Assembly (NCBI GenBank): GCA_021782685.1
Contig: JAJXUQ010000004.1
Span: 1 to 27,640 of the forward strand
Reading direction: 5' to 3'
Origin: a bacterium
Lineage (GTDB): Bacteria; Patescibacteriota; Minisyncoccia; Phycocordibacterales; Phycocordibacteraceae
DNA length: 27,640 bases
Made by a program: the position numbers and the translations under genes. Below the pieces are notes generated by a model. That model had not been told where the DNA came from. It was given only the letters and a program-made list of their open reading frames with translations, and did no database searches. Shown piece by piece: positions 15,194 to 22,760 of the stretch; position 1 is the first letter of the stretch; every line of letters starts with the position of its first letter.

Positions 15194-16114
15194 TCAGAAG
15201 ATCCAGCGCTTGCGTGCGAAAAAGAGCACCATGACGCCGGCGATGGCGAGCATGAGCGCCATGATGACCCAGAACGCGTTCGGATCCTGCTCGAGCGGCG
15301 TCCCGAGCACGTGCATGCCGAAGACAAGCGCGATGAGCTCGAGCGGGAGCATGCTGAAGGTTATGACCGTCAGCGTCTTCATGATCTCGTTCTGGCGCGC
15401 CGCGAGCAGGGTATCGTTGGTCTCGCGCAGCTCGGTCGCGACCGCGCGGTGCGTACGGACGAGATGCGCAACCTGCGTACGTTCGGCGCCGATGCGCGCC
15501 GTGCGTTCGGCAAAAGAGGCGCCGAAGAAGTCGCGCTGCATGAGCGATCGCAGGAAACGGCCGAGGGGCTCTTCCTGATTTGCAAGCGCAGCCTCCAGAT
15601 GCAGGAACTCGCGGCTGATGCTCGAGGTCAGACGCACGGTGTCGCGTTCGTGCCCGTTAAATATGTCCTGTTCGACGCGGGCGAGATGGCCGGCAAGGTA
15701 ATTCGTATGGCTGCGGACGGACGTGTAGAGGTGCGCGAAAAGGATTTCAAGGAGCACATCGGTGGTGATAGGCGCTCTATCCGCGACGAGCTTCTGCGCC
15801 TCGAGGATCTTCTTCAGGTGATGCAAAGGCGCGATGACCTCGTACCGTACGGTCAAGATGAAATCCCTGCCGACGATAAAGTCGATTTCCTGGCTCTTGG
15901 TCTCGCCGTCATCCGTTCCCTGTGCCGGAAAATGGAGTACGAGAAATGACATGTTCGCGTCACCCGCGACAAGCGGCGCCGGGGTGGGGGAGAGCAATTC
16001 CATCTCGATCCGCTCGCTGATAGAGAACTCCCGAGCGATCTTCCTGATCTCCTCTTCGGTCGGCTGTTCGAGATCTACCCAGACCCCGTCTTGATACTCG
16101 TGTCGGAATACCAT
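15194..16114 (-). CDS. CorA-family divalent cation transporter with GMH in place of GMN
   Basis: This 306-residue protein has the CorA layout: a cytosolic alpha/beta domain (about residues 1-100), long helices, and two C-terminal membrane helices (about 245-265 and 281-299) ending in a basic KRW tail. CorA forms pentameric Mg2+/Co2+ channels. The selectivity-filter motif after the first membrane helix is normally Gly-Met-Asn. Here it reads Gly-Met-His (266-268, His codon at 15311-15313), while the rest of the helix is well preserved. The change could alter ion choice, or the protein could be a CorA relative such as a zinc exporter, though those usually keep GMN. It leads a two-gene unit with cysS. 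Confidence 0.88.
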   Translation of the reverse strand: MVFRHEYQDGVWVDLEQPTEEEIRKIAREFSISERIEMELLSPTPAPLVAGDANMSFLVLHFPAQGTDDGETKSQEIDFIVGRDFILTVRYEVIAPLHHLKKILEAQKLVADRAPITTDVLLEILFAHLYTSVRSHTNYLAGHLARVEQDIFNGHERDTVRLTSSISREFLHLEAALANQEEPLGRFLRSLMQRDFFGASFAERTARIGAERTQVAHLVRTHRAVATELRETNDTLLAARQNEIMKTLTVITFSMLPLELIALVFGMHVLGTPLEQDPNAFWVIMALMLAIAGVMVLFFARKRWIF

Positions 16115-16123
16115 ACGGGATTA

Positions 16124-16129
16124 AGGATA
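16124..16129 (-). promoter_or_regulatory. Possible -10 hexamer TATCCT for corA-cysS
   Basis: On the minus strand TATCCT lies 9 bases before the corA ATG at 16114. It fits the TAnnnT form and would give a start of transcription within a few bases of the ATG. No Shine-Dalgarno sequence is present. Confidence 0.45.
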
Positions 16130-16161
16130 CCACGCGCGCGAACAAGGCGTCCCGCATGTGC

Positions 16162-16167
16162 TACACT
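16162..16167 (+). promoter_or_regulatory. -10 hexamer TACACT for the S41 protease gene
   Basis: TACACT ends 7 bases before the ATG at 16175, with no Shine-Dalgarno sequence between. It supports this start over the longer in-frame option at 16091, which would overlap divergent corA. Confidence 0.55.
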
Positions 16168-16174
16168 TCACGAA

Positions 16175-17434
16175 ATGGAACCGACGCAGACAAGCAAGCG
16201 GGAGCGGAGACGCACGATGCGCAGTGCCTCGTTCGCCCTCGTTGCGGTGCTCGCGTTTTGCGCCGGCCTCATCATCGGCGGTAACAGTTCCGCAGCCGAG
16301 GTCGTCGCGCATATCCCGCTTGTCGGCGACGGTCTTGACGCGACGCCGGACCAGAACGTCGAACTTACCGATTTCTGGAAAGCGTGGAACGCGCTCCAGG
16401 CCGACTACGTCATCACGCACGCATCTTCGACGCTCCCCTCGGCCAAAGACCGGATTTTCGGCGCGATCCAGGGTCTCGCGGCTTCTTATGGCGATCCGTA
16501 TACGGTTTTCTTCCCGCCGAAGGAAGCGGCGACGTTTGCCGATAATATCTCGGGAAGTTTTGCGGGTATCGGCGTAGAGATCGGCGTGAAAAACAACGTC
16601 CTTACCGTCATCGCTCCCTTGAAGGGCACGCCTGCAGAGACGGCGGGCATCAAAGCGGGCGACATCATCGCCGCCATCGACGGGAAATCGACCGACGGCG
16701 TCTCGATTGACGAGGCGGTAAGCAGGATCCGCGGTCCTGTCGGTACGACGGTCGATCTCACCATCATTCGCGCCGGCAAGGCACTCGATATCAAGATCGT
16801 CCGCGAGACGATCCAGATACCCGAGACAAGCGACGGCCTCGATGCCGCAAGCGGCGTCTATCACATCGCGCTTTACGAATTTACCGCCAATTCCGCGAAC
16901 CTCTTCGACGAAGCGCTCGCGCGTTTCAGAGCTTCAGGCTCAAAGAAGCTCGTCATCGATCTGCGCGGCAATCCGGGCGGCTACCTCGATGCGGCAGTCG
17001 ATATCGCGAGCCACTTCCTCCCCAAAGGGGCGACCGTCGTCACCGAAGACTTTGACGGGAAAGAGCCGAATCAGGTGCATACGAGCCTCGGCTATGACGA
17101 CATCCCGCCAGGCACGAAGGTAGCGGTGCTTATCGACGGTGGATCGGCCTCGGCCTCGGAGATCCTTGCCGGCGCGCTCCAAGATAATCATGCCGCGACG
17201 ATCATCGGGACGCAGTCTTTCGGCAAGGGGTCGGTACAGACTCTGATTCCTCTTGACAGCGGCTCGCTCAAGATAACCGTCGCGCGCTGGATAACGCCTG
17301 CCGGGCACTGGATCATGGGCAACGGGATCACGCCGGATATCGTCGTACCGTACCTGTCGGCAGGCACCACCACCCCGCCGAAAGTGGATCCTCAGATGGC
17401 CCGCGCGATCAAGTTTTTGACTACCGGCAGCTAA
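16175..17434 (+). CDS. S41-family C-terminal processing protease (CtpA-like)
   Basis: This 419-residue exported serine protease has a basic N-terminus followed by a signal anchor (about residues 15-37), a helical region, a PDZ domain (from about SGSFAGIGVEIG to DGKSTDGVSIDEAV), and the S41 catalytic core. The nucleophile is Ser326 in GGSASASEI and the general base is Lys351 in SFGKGSVQT, the Ser/Lys pair of the family. RGNPGGYLDAAVD is also typical. Such enzymes trim cell-envelope proteins and, in several bacteria, regulate peptidoglycan hydrolases. Hydrolases of the M15 and M23 classes are encoded nearby. It is divergent from corA and followed 22 bases later by rplI. Confidence 0.95.
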   Translation: MEPTQTSKRERRRTMRSASFALVAVLAFCAGLIIGGNSSAAEVVAHIPLVGDGLDATPDQNVELTDFWKAWNALQADYVITHASSTLPSAKDRIFGAIQGLAASYGDPYTVFFPPKEAATFADNISGSFAGIGVEIGVKNNVLTVIAPLKGTPAETAGIKAGDIIAAIDGKSTDGVSIDEAVSRIRGPVGTTVDLTIIRAGKALDIKIVRETIQIPETSDGLDAASGVYHIALYEFTANSANLFDEALARFRASGSKKLVIDLRGNPGGYLDAAVDIASHFLPKGATVVTEDFDGKEPNQVHTSLGYDDIPPGTKVAVLIDGGSASASEILAGALQDNHAATIIGTQSFGKGSVQTLIPLDSGSLKITVARWITPAGHWIMGNGITPDIVVPYLSAGTTTPPKVDPQMARAIKFLTTGS

Positions 17435-17456
17435 TAAGGTAAGCTGTCCCGTACCT

Positions 17457-17903
17457 ATGAGAGTCATTTTGACTAAGGATACGAAGGGCGTCGGACGCGC
17501 GCACGAGACGGTCGAGGTGGGCGACGGCTACGCCCTCAACTACCTCATCCCGAAAAGGATTGCCGTTTTCGCGACGCCCAGCGCATCGAAAGAGGCGCAG
17601 ATGCGTCAGAAGCAGACAGCGGATCGGAAAGAGCTCGATACCAAGCTTATCGAACAGAACATCGCCGCGCTCGCCGAGGCGCGCATCGTTATCAGGACGA
17701 AAGCGAACGAAAAAGGACATCTCTACGATGCGATCGGGGAGCCTGAAATCAGGAAAGCGGCGAAAGAACAGGCGCACGTCGACCTGCCAGAGGATGCTAT
17801 CAAGCTCGAGAAACCGCTCAAGGAACTGGGCACGTTTGCCGTCCCCGTCGCTGCCGCCGATGCGTTCGGCACTTTTCCCATCCATATCGAAGCAGAGACG
17901 TAG
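17457..17903 (+). CDS. rplI: 50S ribosomal protein L9
   Basis: At 148 residues this is a complete bL9, with the N-terminal domain (MRVILTKDTKGVGR, GYALNYLIPKRIAV), the long connecting helix rich in K, E, A and Q, and the C-terminal domain. L9 is missing from some Candidate Phyla Radiation lineages, so its presence argues for a group that retains it, such as Parcubacteria. There is no Shine-Dalgarno sequence. A TAAGCT hexamer occurs 11 bases before the ATG, similar to the one before rplU, and could be a -10 element. The usual bacterial neighbours rpsF, ssb and rpsR are not here. Confidence 0.96.
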   Translation: MRVILTKDTKGVGRAHETVEVGDGYALNYLIPKRIAVFATPSASKEAQMRQKQTADRKELDTKLIEQNIAALAEARIVIRTKANEKGHLYDAIGEPEIRKAAKEQAHVDLPEDAIKLEKPLKELGTFAVPVAAADAFGTFPIHIEAET

Positions 17904-17914
17904 GCAACCCTCGT

Positions 17915-18466
17915 ATGCCGGCCGCGATTATCGATAGCGCACTGTGTTTCCACGAAGCGCTCGCGGGCAAGGAAATCCGGAACGAAATCAGGGACGCCCT
18001 CGCGCTCATCAAAGTCCCGTACATCTCTTTTGACGGAGAGATCCATGAAGGACAGCTTGTCGTGCACGTGGACGTCGCCGAAGAAGTCCGGCGGATTTTC
18101 GATGCGCTGCTTGAGAGGCGCTTCCCGATCGCGCGCGTCATCCCGATCGTCGCCTACGGATGGGACGACGACGCCTCCATGGCCGCGAACAACACTTCGG
18201 CGTTCAATTACCGGTTCATCCGCGGGACAAACCGCCTCTCGAATCATTCCTTCGGCCGCGCGATAGATATCAATCCCGCGCTCAATCCGTATACGCAGTA
18301 CGATGGGGAAGTCGTTCCTCGTGGCGCGCGCTATGACGCAGCGCGGCCGGGGACGGTGACTGACGATATCGCCCTACTTTTCAAATCGCACGGCTGGGAG
18401 TGGGGAGGCGAATGGTCCCCGCACAAGGATTGGCAGCACTTCCAAAAACAAGACCGGGGAGCTTAG
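17915..18466 (+). CDS. M15-family D,D-/L,D-peptidase domain protein without signal peptide
   Basis: This 183-residue protein has the zinc-peptidase signature of family M15 (D-alanyl-D-alanine or L-alanoyl-D-glutamate peptidase): H111 and D118 in LSNHSFGRAIDI, and H175 in KDWQHF after GWEWGGEWSP. These are the three zinc ligands. Such enzymes cut peptidoglycan stem peptides. Unlike most, it has no signal sequence or membrane helix from the chosen ATG, and no upstream in-frame extension would add one before the rplI stop. It may be exported by another route, act in the cytosol on recycled peptides, or be a lysis-type enzyme. It is 11 bases downstream of rplI. Its stop overlaps the convergent rpmA stop (CTTAG). 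Confidence 0.88.
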   Translation: MPAAIIDSALCFHEALAGKEIRNEIRDALALIKVPYISFDGEIHEGQLVVHVDVAEEVRRIFDALLERRFPIARVIPIVAYGWDDDASMAANNTSAFNYRFIRGTNRLSNHSFGRAIDINPALNPYTQYDGEVVPRGARYDAARPGTVTDDIALLFKSHGWEWGGEWSPHKDWQHFQKQDRGA

Positions 18467-18735
18467 GCGACGTCGACGACCTTTTTTTCGACGAGGCGCC
18501 CGTCGAAGCGCTTCTTACGCCGCGTACGGAAGCTGACCGTGCCGTTTGCAAGGGAGAAGAGGGTATGATCGCGGCCGACTTTCACGTTCCGTCCCGCTTC
18601 GATCTTCGTGCCGCGCTGGCGGACGATGATCATGCCCGGACGAGCCGTCGCGCCGTCGGCAAGCTTCACGCCGAGGTATTTCGGGTTTGAATCGGTGAGG
18701 TTCTTTGCTGATCCGCCGGCTTTCGTTGATGCCAT
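18463..18735 (-). CDS. rpmA: 50S ribosomal protein L27
   Basis: This 90-residue protein is bL27, which lies near the peptidyl-transferase centre. Family sequence is plain: MASTKAGGSAKN, SNPKYLGVKLADG, PGMIIVRQRGTK, GRNVKVGRDHTLFSL. The start at 18735 gives the canonical N-terminus without a cleavable extension; longer in-frame starts run into the divergent gene. It is separated from rplU, its usual partner. Its stop overlaps that of the convergent M15 gene, and its promoter region is interleaved with that of the divergent small membrane protein gene. Confidence 0.97.
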   Translation of the reverse strand: MASTKAGGSAKNLTDSNPKYLGVKLADGATARPGMIIVRQRGTKIEAGRNVKVGRDHTLFSLANGTVSFRTRRKKRFDGRLVEKKVVDVA

Positions 18736-18740
18736 AGTGG

Positions 18741-18746
18741 TATAGT
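18741..18746 (+). promoter_or_regulatory. -10 hexamer TATAGT for the 116-residue anchored protein gene
   Basis: TATAGT ends 8 bases before the ATG at 18755, giving a start of transcription at or very near the ATG. It lies only 5 bases upstream of the divergent rpmA start, so the two promoters overlap. Confidence 0.5.
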
Positions 18747-18754
18747 TGTCGTAC

Positions 18755-19105
18755 ATGACGACTATAGCAGAAACGCGCGAGATATGCAAAGGCCTCATCG
18801 CGCGCGTGCCCCGGGACGCTCTTCTCGTCAGTGTCCTCGTCCTTGCCTCCTTGCTTAGTTTCGGCCTCGGTTTCCTCGCCGGCCTCGAGGCGGGGCAGGG
18901 GAATGGCGTATCTCTCGGCAGCCTGACTCCTCTCGCTACAGCGACCGCGGGGAGCGTGGTCGCTTCGAAGAACGGGACGAAGTATTATCTCCCGCAGTGC
19001 GCGGGAGCGGAGCGTATCTCGGAAGGGAATAAGGTCTGGTTCGTTTCCGCCGCGCAAGCCCTTGCGGCAGGTTATACGCCTGCTGCAAATTGCGTCGGTC
19101 TTTGA
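18755..19105 (+). CDS. Small membrane-anchored protein with Ada-like two-cysteine domain
   Basis: This 116-residue protein has a cytosolic N-terminus, one membrane helix (about 22-44), and an outer domain of about 50 residues. That domain reads GSVVASKNGTKYYLPQC, a basic-acidic middle, a W-F-V strand, then AQALAAGYTPAANC. It resembles the fold of the Ada metal-binding domain ('kYHlpdC...A.aaGyrpCkvC') but keeps only two cysteines (C82 and C113), which might form a disulphide or a reduced metal site. No function is known to me for this form. The ATG at 18755 was chosen over a TTG three codons upstream. It is divergent from rpmA and is followed 17 bases later by the LOG-family gene. Confidence 0.75.
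   Translation: MTTIAETREICKGLIARVPRDALLVSVLVLASLLSFGLGFLAGLEAGQGNGVSLGSLTPLATATAGSVVASKNGTKYYLPQCAGAERISEGNKVWFVSAAQALAAGYTPAANCVGL
18761..18766 (-). promoter_or_regulatory. Possible -10 hexamer TATAGT for rpmA
   Basis: On the minus strand TATAGT lies 25 bases before the rpmA ATG. It would start transcription near 18753, giving a leader of about 18 bases. A closer TATACC does not fit the TAnnnT form and is too near the ATG. The element lies inside the first codons of the divergent gene. Confidence 0.4.
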
Positions 19106-19110
19106 TTTGC

Positions 19111-19116
19111 TACAAT
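19111..19116 (+). promoter_or_regulatory. -10 hexamer TACAAT for the LOG-family gene
   Basis: TACAAT ends exactly 6 bases before the ATG at 19123, with no Shine-Dalgarno sequence. It lies just after the stop of the small anchored protein gene, so the LOG gene has its own leaderless-type start. Confidence 0.6.
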
Positions 19117-19122
19117 CTCCGT

Positions 19123-19896
19123 ATGAGCACAGACTCCGCACACGACCTGCCCTCGCATACCGCACCGTCCGATACCGCCTCTGTTCACGAGACTGCTGAA
19201 CGGCTTGCGAAAGTAGTCCATGAGGGCCAGCGCACGATACCCGAAGAGCGCTCTCTTCTCGTCTGCAAACCGAGCAGGGTGGAATCGTGGCGCATCTTCA
19301 AGATAATGTCGGAGTTCGTCGAAGGATTCGACGTTATCCGTCAGTACGGCCTTGCCGTATCCTTTTTCGGCAGTGCCCGTGCCTCCTTTGAGGATGAGGT
19401 GTATAGGGACGCGACGCAACTTGCGGGCCGTCTTGCGAAAAAAGGGTTCGCGATTATCACCGGCGGGAGTTCCGGCGTCATGCAAGCCGCAAATAAAGGC
19501 GCCTTCGAAGCGGGAGGGGATTCGGTCGGGCTCAACATCAACTTGCCGGAGGCGCAGTCTTACAACCCCTATCTCACGAACAAGTTCGGTTTCGACCATT
19601 TCTTCGTGCGGAAAGTAATGCTTACCTATGCTTCAGAAGTCTATGTCTATTTCCCGGGCGGCTTCGGCACGCTCGATGAATTCTTCGAGATCGTAACCCT
19701 CGTGCAGACTAAGAAGATCCGCGCGGTCCCTATCATTCTCTTTGGGAAGCACTACTGGGAGCCCCTCCTGGCTTTCATCGAAGAGACGCTTTACCGGGAA
19801 CACAAAGCGATCAACCAGAAAGACATGGAGCTTTACACGCTTGTCGACTCGGTCGACGAAGCGTATGACTACATCACCGCGAATGTCTCCTGCTGA
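19123..19896 (+). CDS. LOG-family protein (TIGR00730-type Rossmann fold)
   Basis: This 257-residue cytosolic protein has the LOG (lysine decarboxylase-like) signatures: VSFFGSARAS, the nucleotide-binding TGGSSGVMQAANKGA (from about residue 113), and PGGFGTLDE beginning at P178. LOG enzymes are nucleoside-5'-monophosphate phosphoribohydrolases; in plants they activate cytokinins, and in bacteria they release free bases from AMP-type nucleotides. Length and motifs suggest activity, but the substrate is unknown. The start at 19123 is supported by TACAAT six bases upstream. An AT-rich gap follows it. Confidence 0.92.
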   Translation: MSTDSAHDLPSHTAPSDTASVHETAERLAKVVHEGQRTIPEERSLLVCKPSRVESWRIFKIMSEFVEGFDVIRQYGLAVSFFGSARASFEDEVYRDATQLAGRLAKKGFAIITGGSSGVMQAANKGAFEAGGDSVGLNINLPEAQSYNPYLTNKFGFDHFFVRKVMLTYASEVYVYFPGGFGTLDEFFEIVTLVQTKKIRAVPIILFGKHYWEPLLAFIEETLYREHKAINQKDMELYTLVDSVDEAYDYITANVSC

Positions 19897-19985
19897 TTTT
19901 ATTATTTATTATTAATTGGCTGTCTTTGGCGCGTTGCGCAGGGAGCAGGGAAAGGCGAGAAAGAAGGAGGGTGTCATACGCATAG

Positions 19986-20013
19986 AGTTCGCACAATATA
20001 TCTTTTGCGAACT
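19986..20013. repeat. 8-bp inverted repeat in the AT-rich gap between LOG and M23 genes
   Basis: AGTTCGCA (19986-19993) and TGCGAACT (20006-20013) form a perfect inverted repeat around a 12-base AT-rich centre. It lies in the 183-base gap 19897-20079 between two convergent genes. The gap also holds an A/T-only run just after the LOG stop. It has no T-run characteristic of a terminator, so an operator or a weak bidirectional terminator are both possible. I see no gene in the gap. Confidence 0.45.
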
Positions 20014-20079
20014 AAACATAGGTTCAGAAACGCACATGTGCTGCTCTGCTCTGTTATGTATGGAGTCTCGACTGCTGCG

Positions 20080-21429
20080 CTAAAGATACGAGAGCGGATT
20101 AAGATAGGCAGAGAGGGTCGCTACCGGCATGGTGGCGTCGGCACAGCCGATCGTCGCGCCGCGGAACTGCCGCAGCGTCATGATTTCGGTACCTTCGGTC
20201 GCGTAGACGCCGAAATGAAGATGCGGTCCGGTCGCATAGCCCGTCATACCCGAAAGGCCCAGGATTTGTCCGGTAACGACCCGCTGCCCCTTCGAGACGT
20301 CGATTTCGGAGAGATGCGCGTACATAGTGTTGATGCCGTTATCGTGCTTCAACATCACCCATTTTCCGAAGGAGTAGCACTGATGCCCGCGGCTATCATG
20401 CACGAGGTCGGTATCTCCGGTTGCGAGCACGGTGCCTGAGAGCGCTGCTTGGACTGGCGTGCCGATAGGCGCGGCGATGTCGATGCCGTCGTGGCCGTGA
20501 CCGCTGTAGATTTGCGGATTAGCGGTCGAAAACGGCGTATTGCCGAAGTATTGGGTGATGCAGAAGAGATTGCCGAATACGTTCTTGCGCTGTGCGCAGT
20601 TGTACATGAAAGCCTTGCTGAACGGCCAGGAGAGGACGCCCGAGCCTGCTCGCGGCAGGAGGCCGGGATGCACGATGAGATTTAGCTGGCTCTGGAGGCT
20701 GACGAGCTCATCCTCGAAAGATTTTTCCGAAGCGCGTTTCGCGGCGATAAGCTGCTGATAATTGGACTCTTGGTTCCTCGTCTTCGCGAGAAGCTGTTGC
20801 TGGGCTGCCTTGCTCGCGTCGACAGAACGCTTCTGGAGCGTGAGCTGGTTCTGGAGAGAGGTGAGCTGCGCCTTCTCCGCAGAGACCTGGTCGCGATTGG
20901 ATGCGAGCGCCGTGCGCATCGTGCGGAGATCGCTGATATTGTTTGCGAGCGCCGCGTTAAATTGCAGCGCCTCATCGGTCCTCTGCCAGGCTTCGCCCAG
21001 AGAATCCGAGGAGATTATCTGAGTGACGAAAGGCGCCTGCTCGTTCTCCGCGATGTCTCGGAGCGCTTTGGCGATCGCCGTCTGGTCCGCAGCGATCGCC
21101 GTTTCCTTATCGCCTATGGAGAGCGTGAGTCTTTGTATCTGCAGATTTGCCGATGCGATCTTGCCCTGGGTCACCTCGATCTGCGTTGCAAGCTGTTTCT
21201 GGGAAAGCGTGAGGGAACTGATGGTCGACTGAAGCGTATTCTTCTTCGTGCCGAGCGCGTCCAGCTGCTTCTGGTAGGCGGCGACTTCCGCTTCGAGCGC
21301 GCTGATCTGCTGGGTGTGCGCATCGATCTGCGCTTGGAGATCGGCGGCCGTCTTGGCATGAGCCGCCGACGCGAAGGAAACGACCGAGAGTCCTGAAAAC
21401 AAAAGACCGAGTATGCGCGCGCGCGTCAT
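20080..21429 (-). CDS. EnvC-like M23 peptidase with coiled coil
   Basis: This 449-residue exported protein has a signal peptide (about residues 1-25, ending near AHA), a long coiled coil (about 28-255), and a C-terminal M23 (LytM) domain. The zinc site is intact: H313 and D317 in HDGIDIAAP, and H403/H405 in GPHLHFG, with H372 in YAHLS. It may therefore be an active endopeptidase, unlike EnvC itself, which has lost its metal site and only activates amidases. Likely role: splitting peptidoglycan at division. It is the last gene of the cell-wall cluster. Its ATG overlaps the gltX stop, yet it also has TATACT six bases upstream, so it may be transcribed both ways. Confidence 0.94.
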   Translation of the reverse strand: MTRARILGLLFSGLSVVSFASAAHAKTAADLQAQIDAHTQQISALEAEVAAYQKQLDALGTKKNTLQSTISSLTLSQKQLATQIEVTQGKIASANLQIQRLTLSIGDKETAIAADQTAIAKALRDIAENEQAPFVTQIISSDSLGEAWQRTDEALQFNAALANNISDLRTMRTALASNRDQVSAEKAQLTSLQNQLTLQKRSVDASKAAQQQLLAKTRNQESNYQQLIAAKRASEKSFEDELVSLQSQLNLIVHPGLLPRAGSGVLSWPFSKAFMYNCAQRKNVFGNLFCITQYFGNTPFSTANPQIYSGHGHDGIDIAAPIGTPVQAALSGTVLATGDTDLVHDSRGHQCYSFGKWVMLKHDNGINTMYAHLSEIDVSKGQRVVTGQILGLSGMTGYATGPHLHFGVYATEGTEIMTLRQFRGATIGCADATMPVATLSAYLNPLSYL

Positions 21430-22760
21430 CCTTCGAGTATAGCAATAGCTTTTTGTATGCGCGAAACCGCCTCCTTCGGGCCGAGGATCGAGATAAGCGT
21501 GAAAGGGTCGGGTGAGCGTTCTTGGCCGGAAAGCGCGTAGCGCAACGGCCAGAGAATCGCTCCCCTGCCCCCCTTCCCTTTCTTTTCTTCGGCGTCGGCA
21601 CGCGGCATAAGGGCGTCTTTGACCGCTCCGGCAGAGACGCCTTCCGGGAGAGCTTCTACGAGCTCCAGCAGCTCCTCCAAGGCAGATTTTGTCATGTTGT
21701 CGGGACAGTTCGGTAGCTCTTTTGCGGTGAGCTTATCGTGCTCAAGTACCGGTTCGCGGAAGAAACACGCGAGTTCTCCTGAGAGCATCTCCCGCGCTTC
21801 TTGGAACGTATGCGCGCGCTCCTTAAGGAGCGGGACGACGCTCCGGAGTCTTCCCGGGTCGCTCGTCTGGAAATCACCGCGCGCGGCAAAATCTTCGTCG
21901 GAGAGCGCTCGCATCCAATGCTGATTCACCGAGAGAAGCTTAATCTCATCGAAGATAGCGCTTCCCTTCTGTATGCGCGTAAGGTCGAAAGCCTCGATGA
22001 GCTCCTTTCGCGAAAGATATTCACGCTCGTCGCCGGGATTCCAGCCGAGAAACGCAAGATAATTGAGCATCGCCTCGGGCAGCATGCCCTGGTCGCGGTA
22101 CTCGGTAAGCGCTTTCGCGCCCTTGCGTTTCGAGAGCTTGGTACGGTCGGGGTTAAGAATAAGCGGCAGGTGCGCATAAGCGGGCAGCGGGAAGCCGAGC
22201 GCGCGCTGGAGGAGTATCTGCCGCGGAGTGTTTGCGATATGGTCTTCGCCGCGGATGACGTGCGTGATGCCTTCATCCGCGTCGTCGACGACGACGGCGA
22301 AGTGGAAGACCGGCTCGTCAAAGGAGCGCGCGATGACGAAGTCGCCGAGATCGCTCACGTCCATCGTTATCTCTCCGCGGATGCCGTCGACAAAGGAGAC
22401 CGCACCGCCCGGATTTTTGAAACGGATAACCTCTTCCCGATCACCCGGATTTCTCGGTGTCTCCTTTGAGACATAGGCAATACCGGCGGCAACCGATTTT
22501 TCAAGGAGTTCGCGGTAGCGCGCCGTATTGTCGCTCTGGCGATAGCGACGGTCAGCGGGAAGATCGAGCCATGCGAGCGACTCGAGGATATTCGCCTCGT
22601 ATTCTGGTTTCGAGCGCTCTTTGTCAGTGTCTTCTATGCGCAGCACAAACGAACCACCGGTATGTTTTGCAAAAAGATAGGCGAAAACAGCCGTGCGATA
22701 ATTGCCGGCGTGTAAGAAGCCGGTCGGCGAAGGAGCGAAACGAGTGACGACCACGCTCAT
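21426..22760 (-). CDS. gltX: Glutamyl-tRNA synthetase
   Basis: This 444-residue class I synthetase starts with VVTRFAPSPTGFLHAGN, whose HAGN (17-20) is the HIGH-type motif, then RIEDTDKERS and the KMSKS-type KLSKR. The anticodon-binding helical region follows at normal, slightly short length. It charges tRNA-Glu; a tRNA-Glu gene is also in this window. In genomes that use the GatCAB route it would also charge tRNA-Gln, but that cannot be judged here. It overlaps both neighbours by four bases (murG upstream, the M23 gene downstream), so it sits inside the cell-wall operon. Confidence 0.95.
   Translation of the reverse strand: MSVVVTRFAPSPTGFLHAGNYRTAVFAYLFAKHTGGSFVLRIEDTDKERSKPEYEANILESLAWLDLPADRRYRQSDNTARYRELLEKSVAAGIAYVSKETPRNPGDREEVIRFKNPGGAVSFVDGIRGEITMDVSDLGDFVIARSFDEPVFHFAVVVDDADEGITHVIRGEDHIANTPRQILLQRALGFPLPAYAHLPLILNPDRTKLSKRKGAKALTEYRDQGMLPEAMLNYLAFLGWNPGDEREYLSRKELIEAFDLTRIQKGSAIFDEIKLLSVNQHWMRALSDEDFAARGDFQTSDPGRLRSVVPLLKERAHTFQEAREMLSGELACFFREPVLEHDKLTAKELPNCPDNMTKSALEELLELVEALPEGVSAGAVKDALMPRADAEEKKGKGGRGAILWPLRYALSGQERSPDPFTLISILGPKEAVSRIQKAIAILEG
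21436..21441 (-). promoter_or_regulatory. Internal -10 hexamer TATACT for the M23 peptidase gene
   Basis: On the minus strand TATACT lies in the last codons of gltX and ends 6 bases before the M23 start at 21429. It matches the leaderless geometry, although coding constraint on gltX means chance is harder to exclude. Confidence 0.5.
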
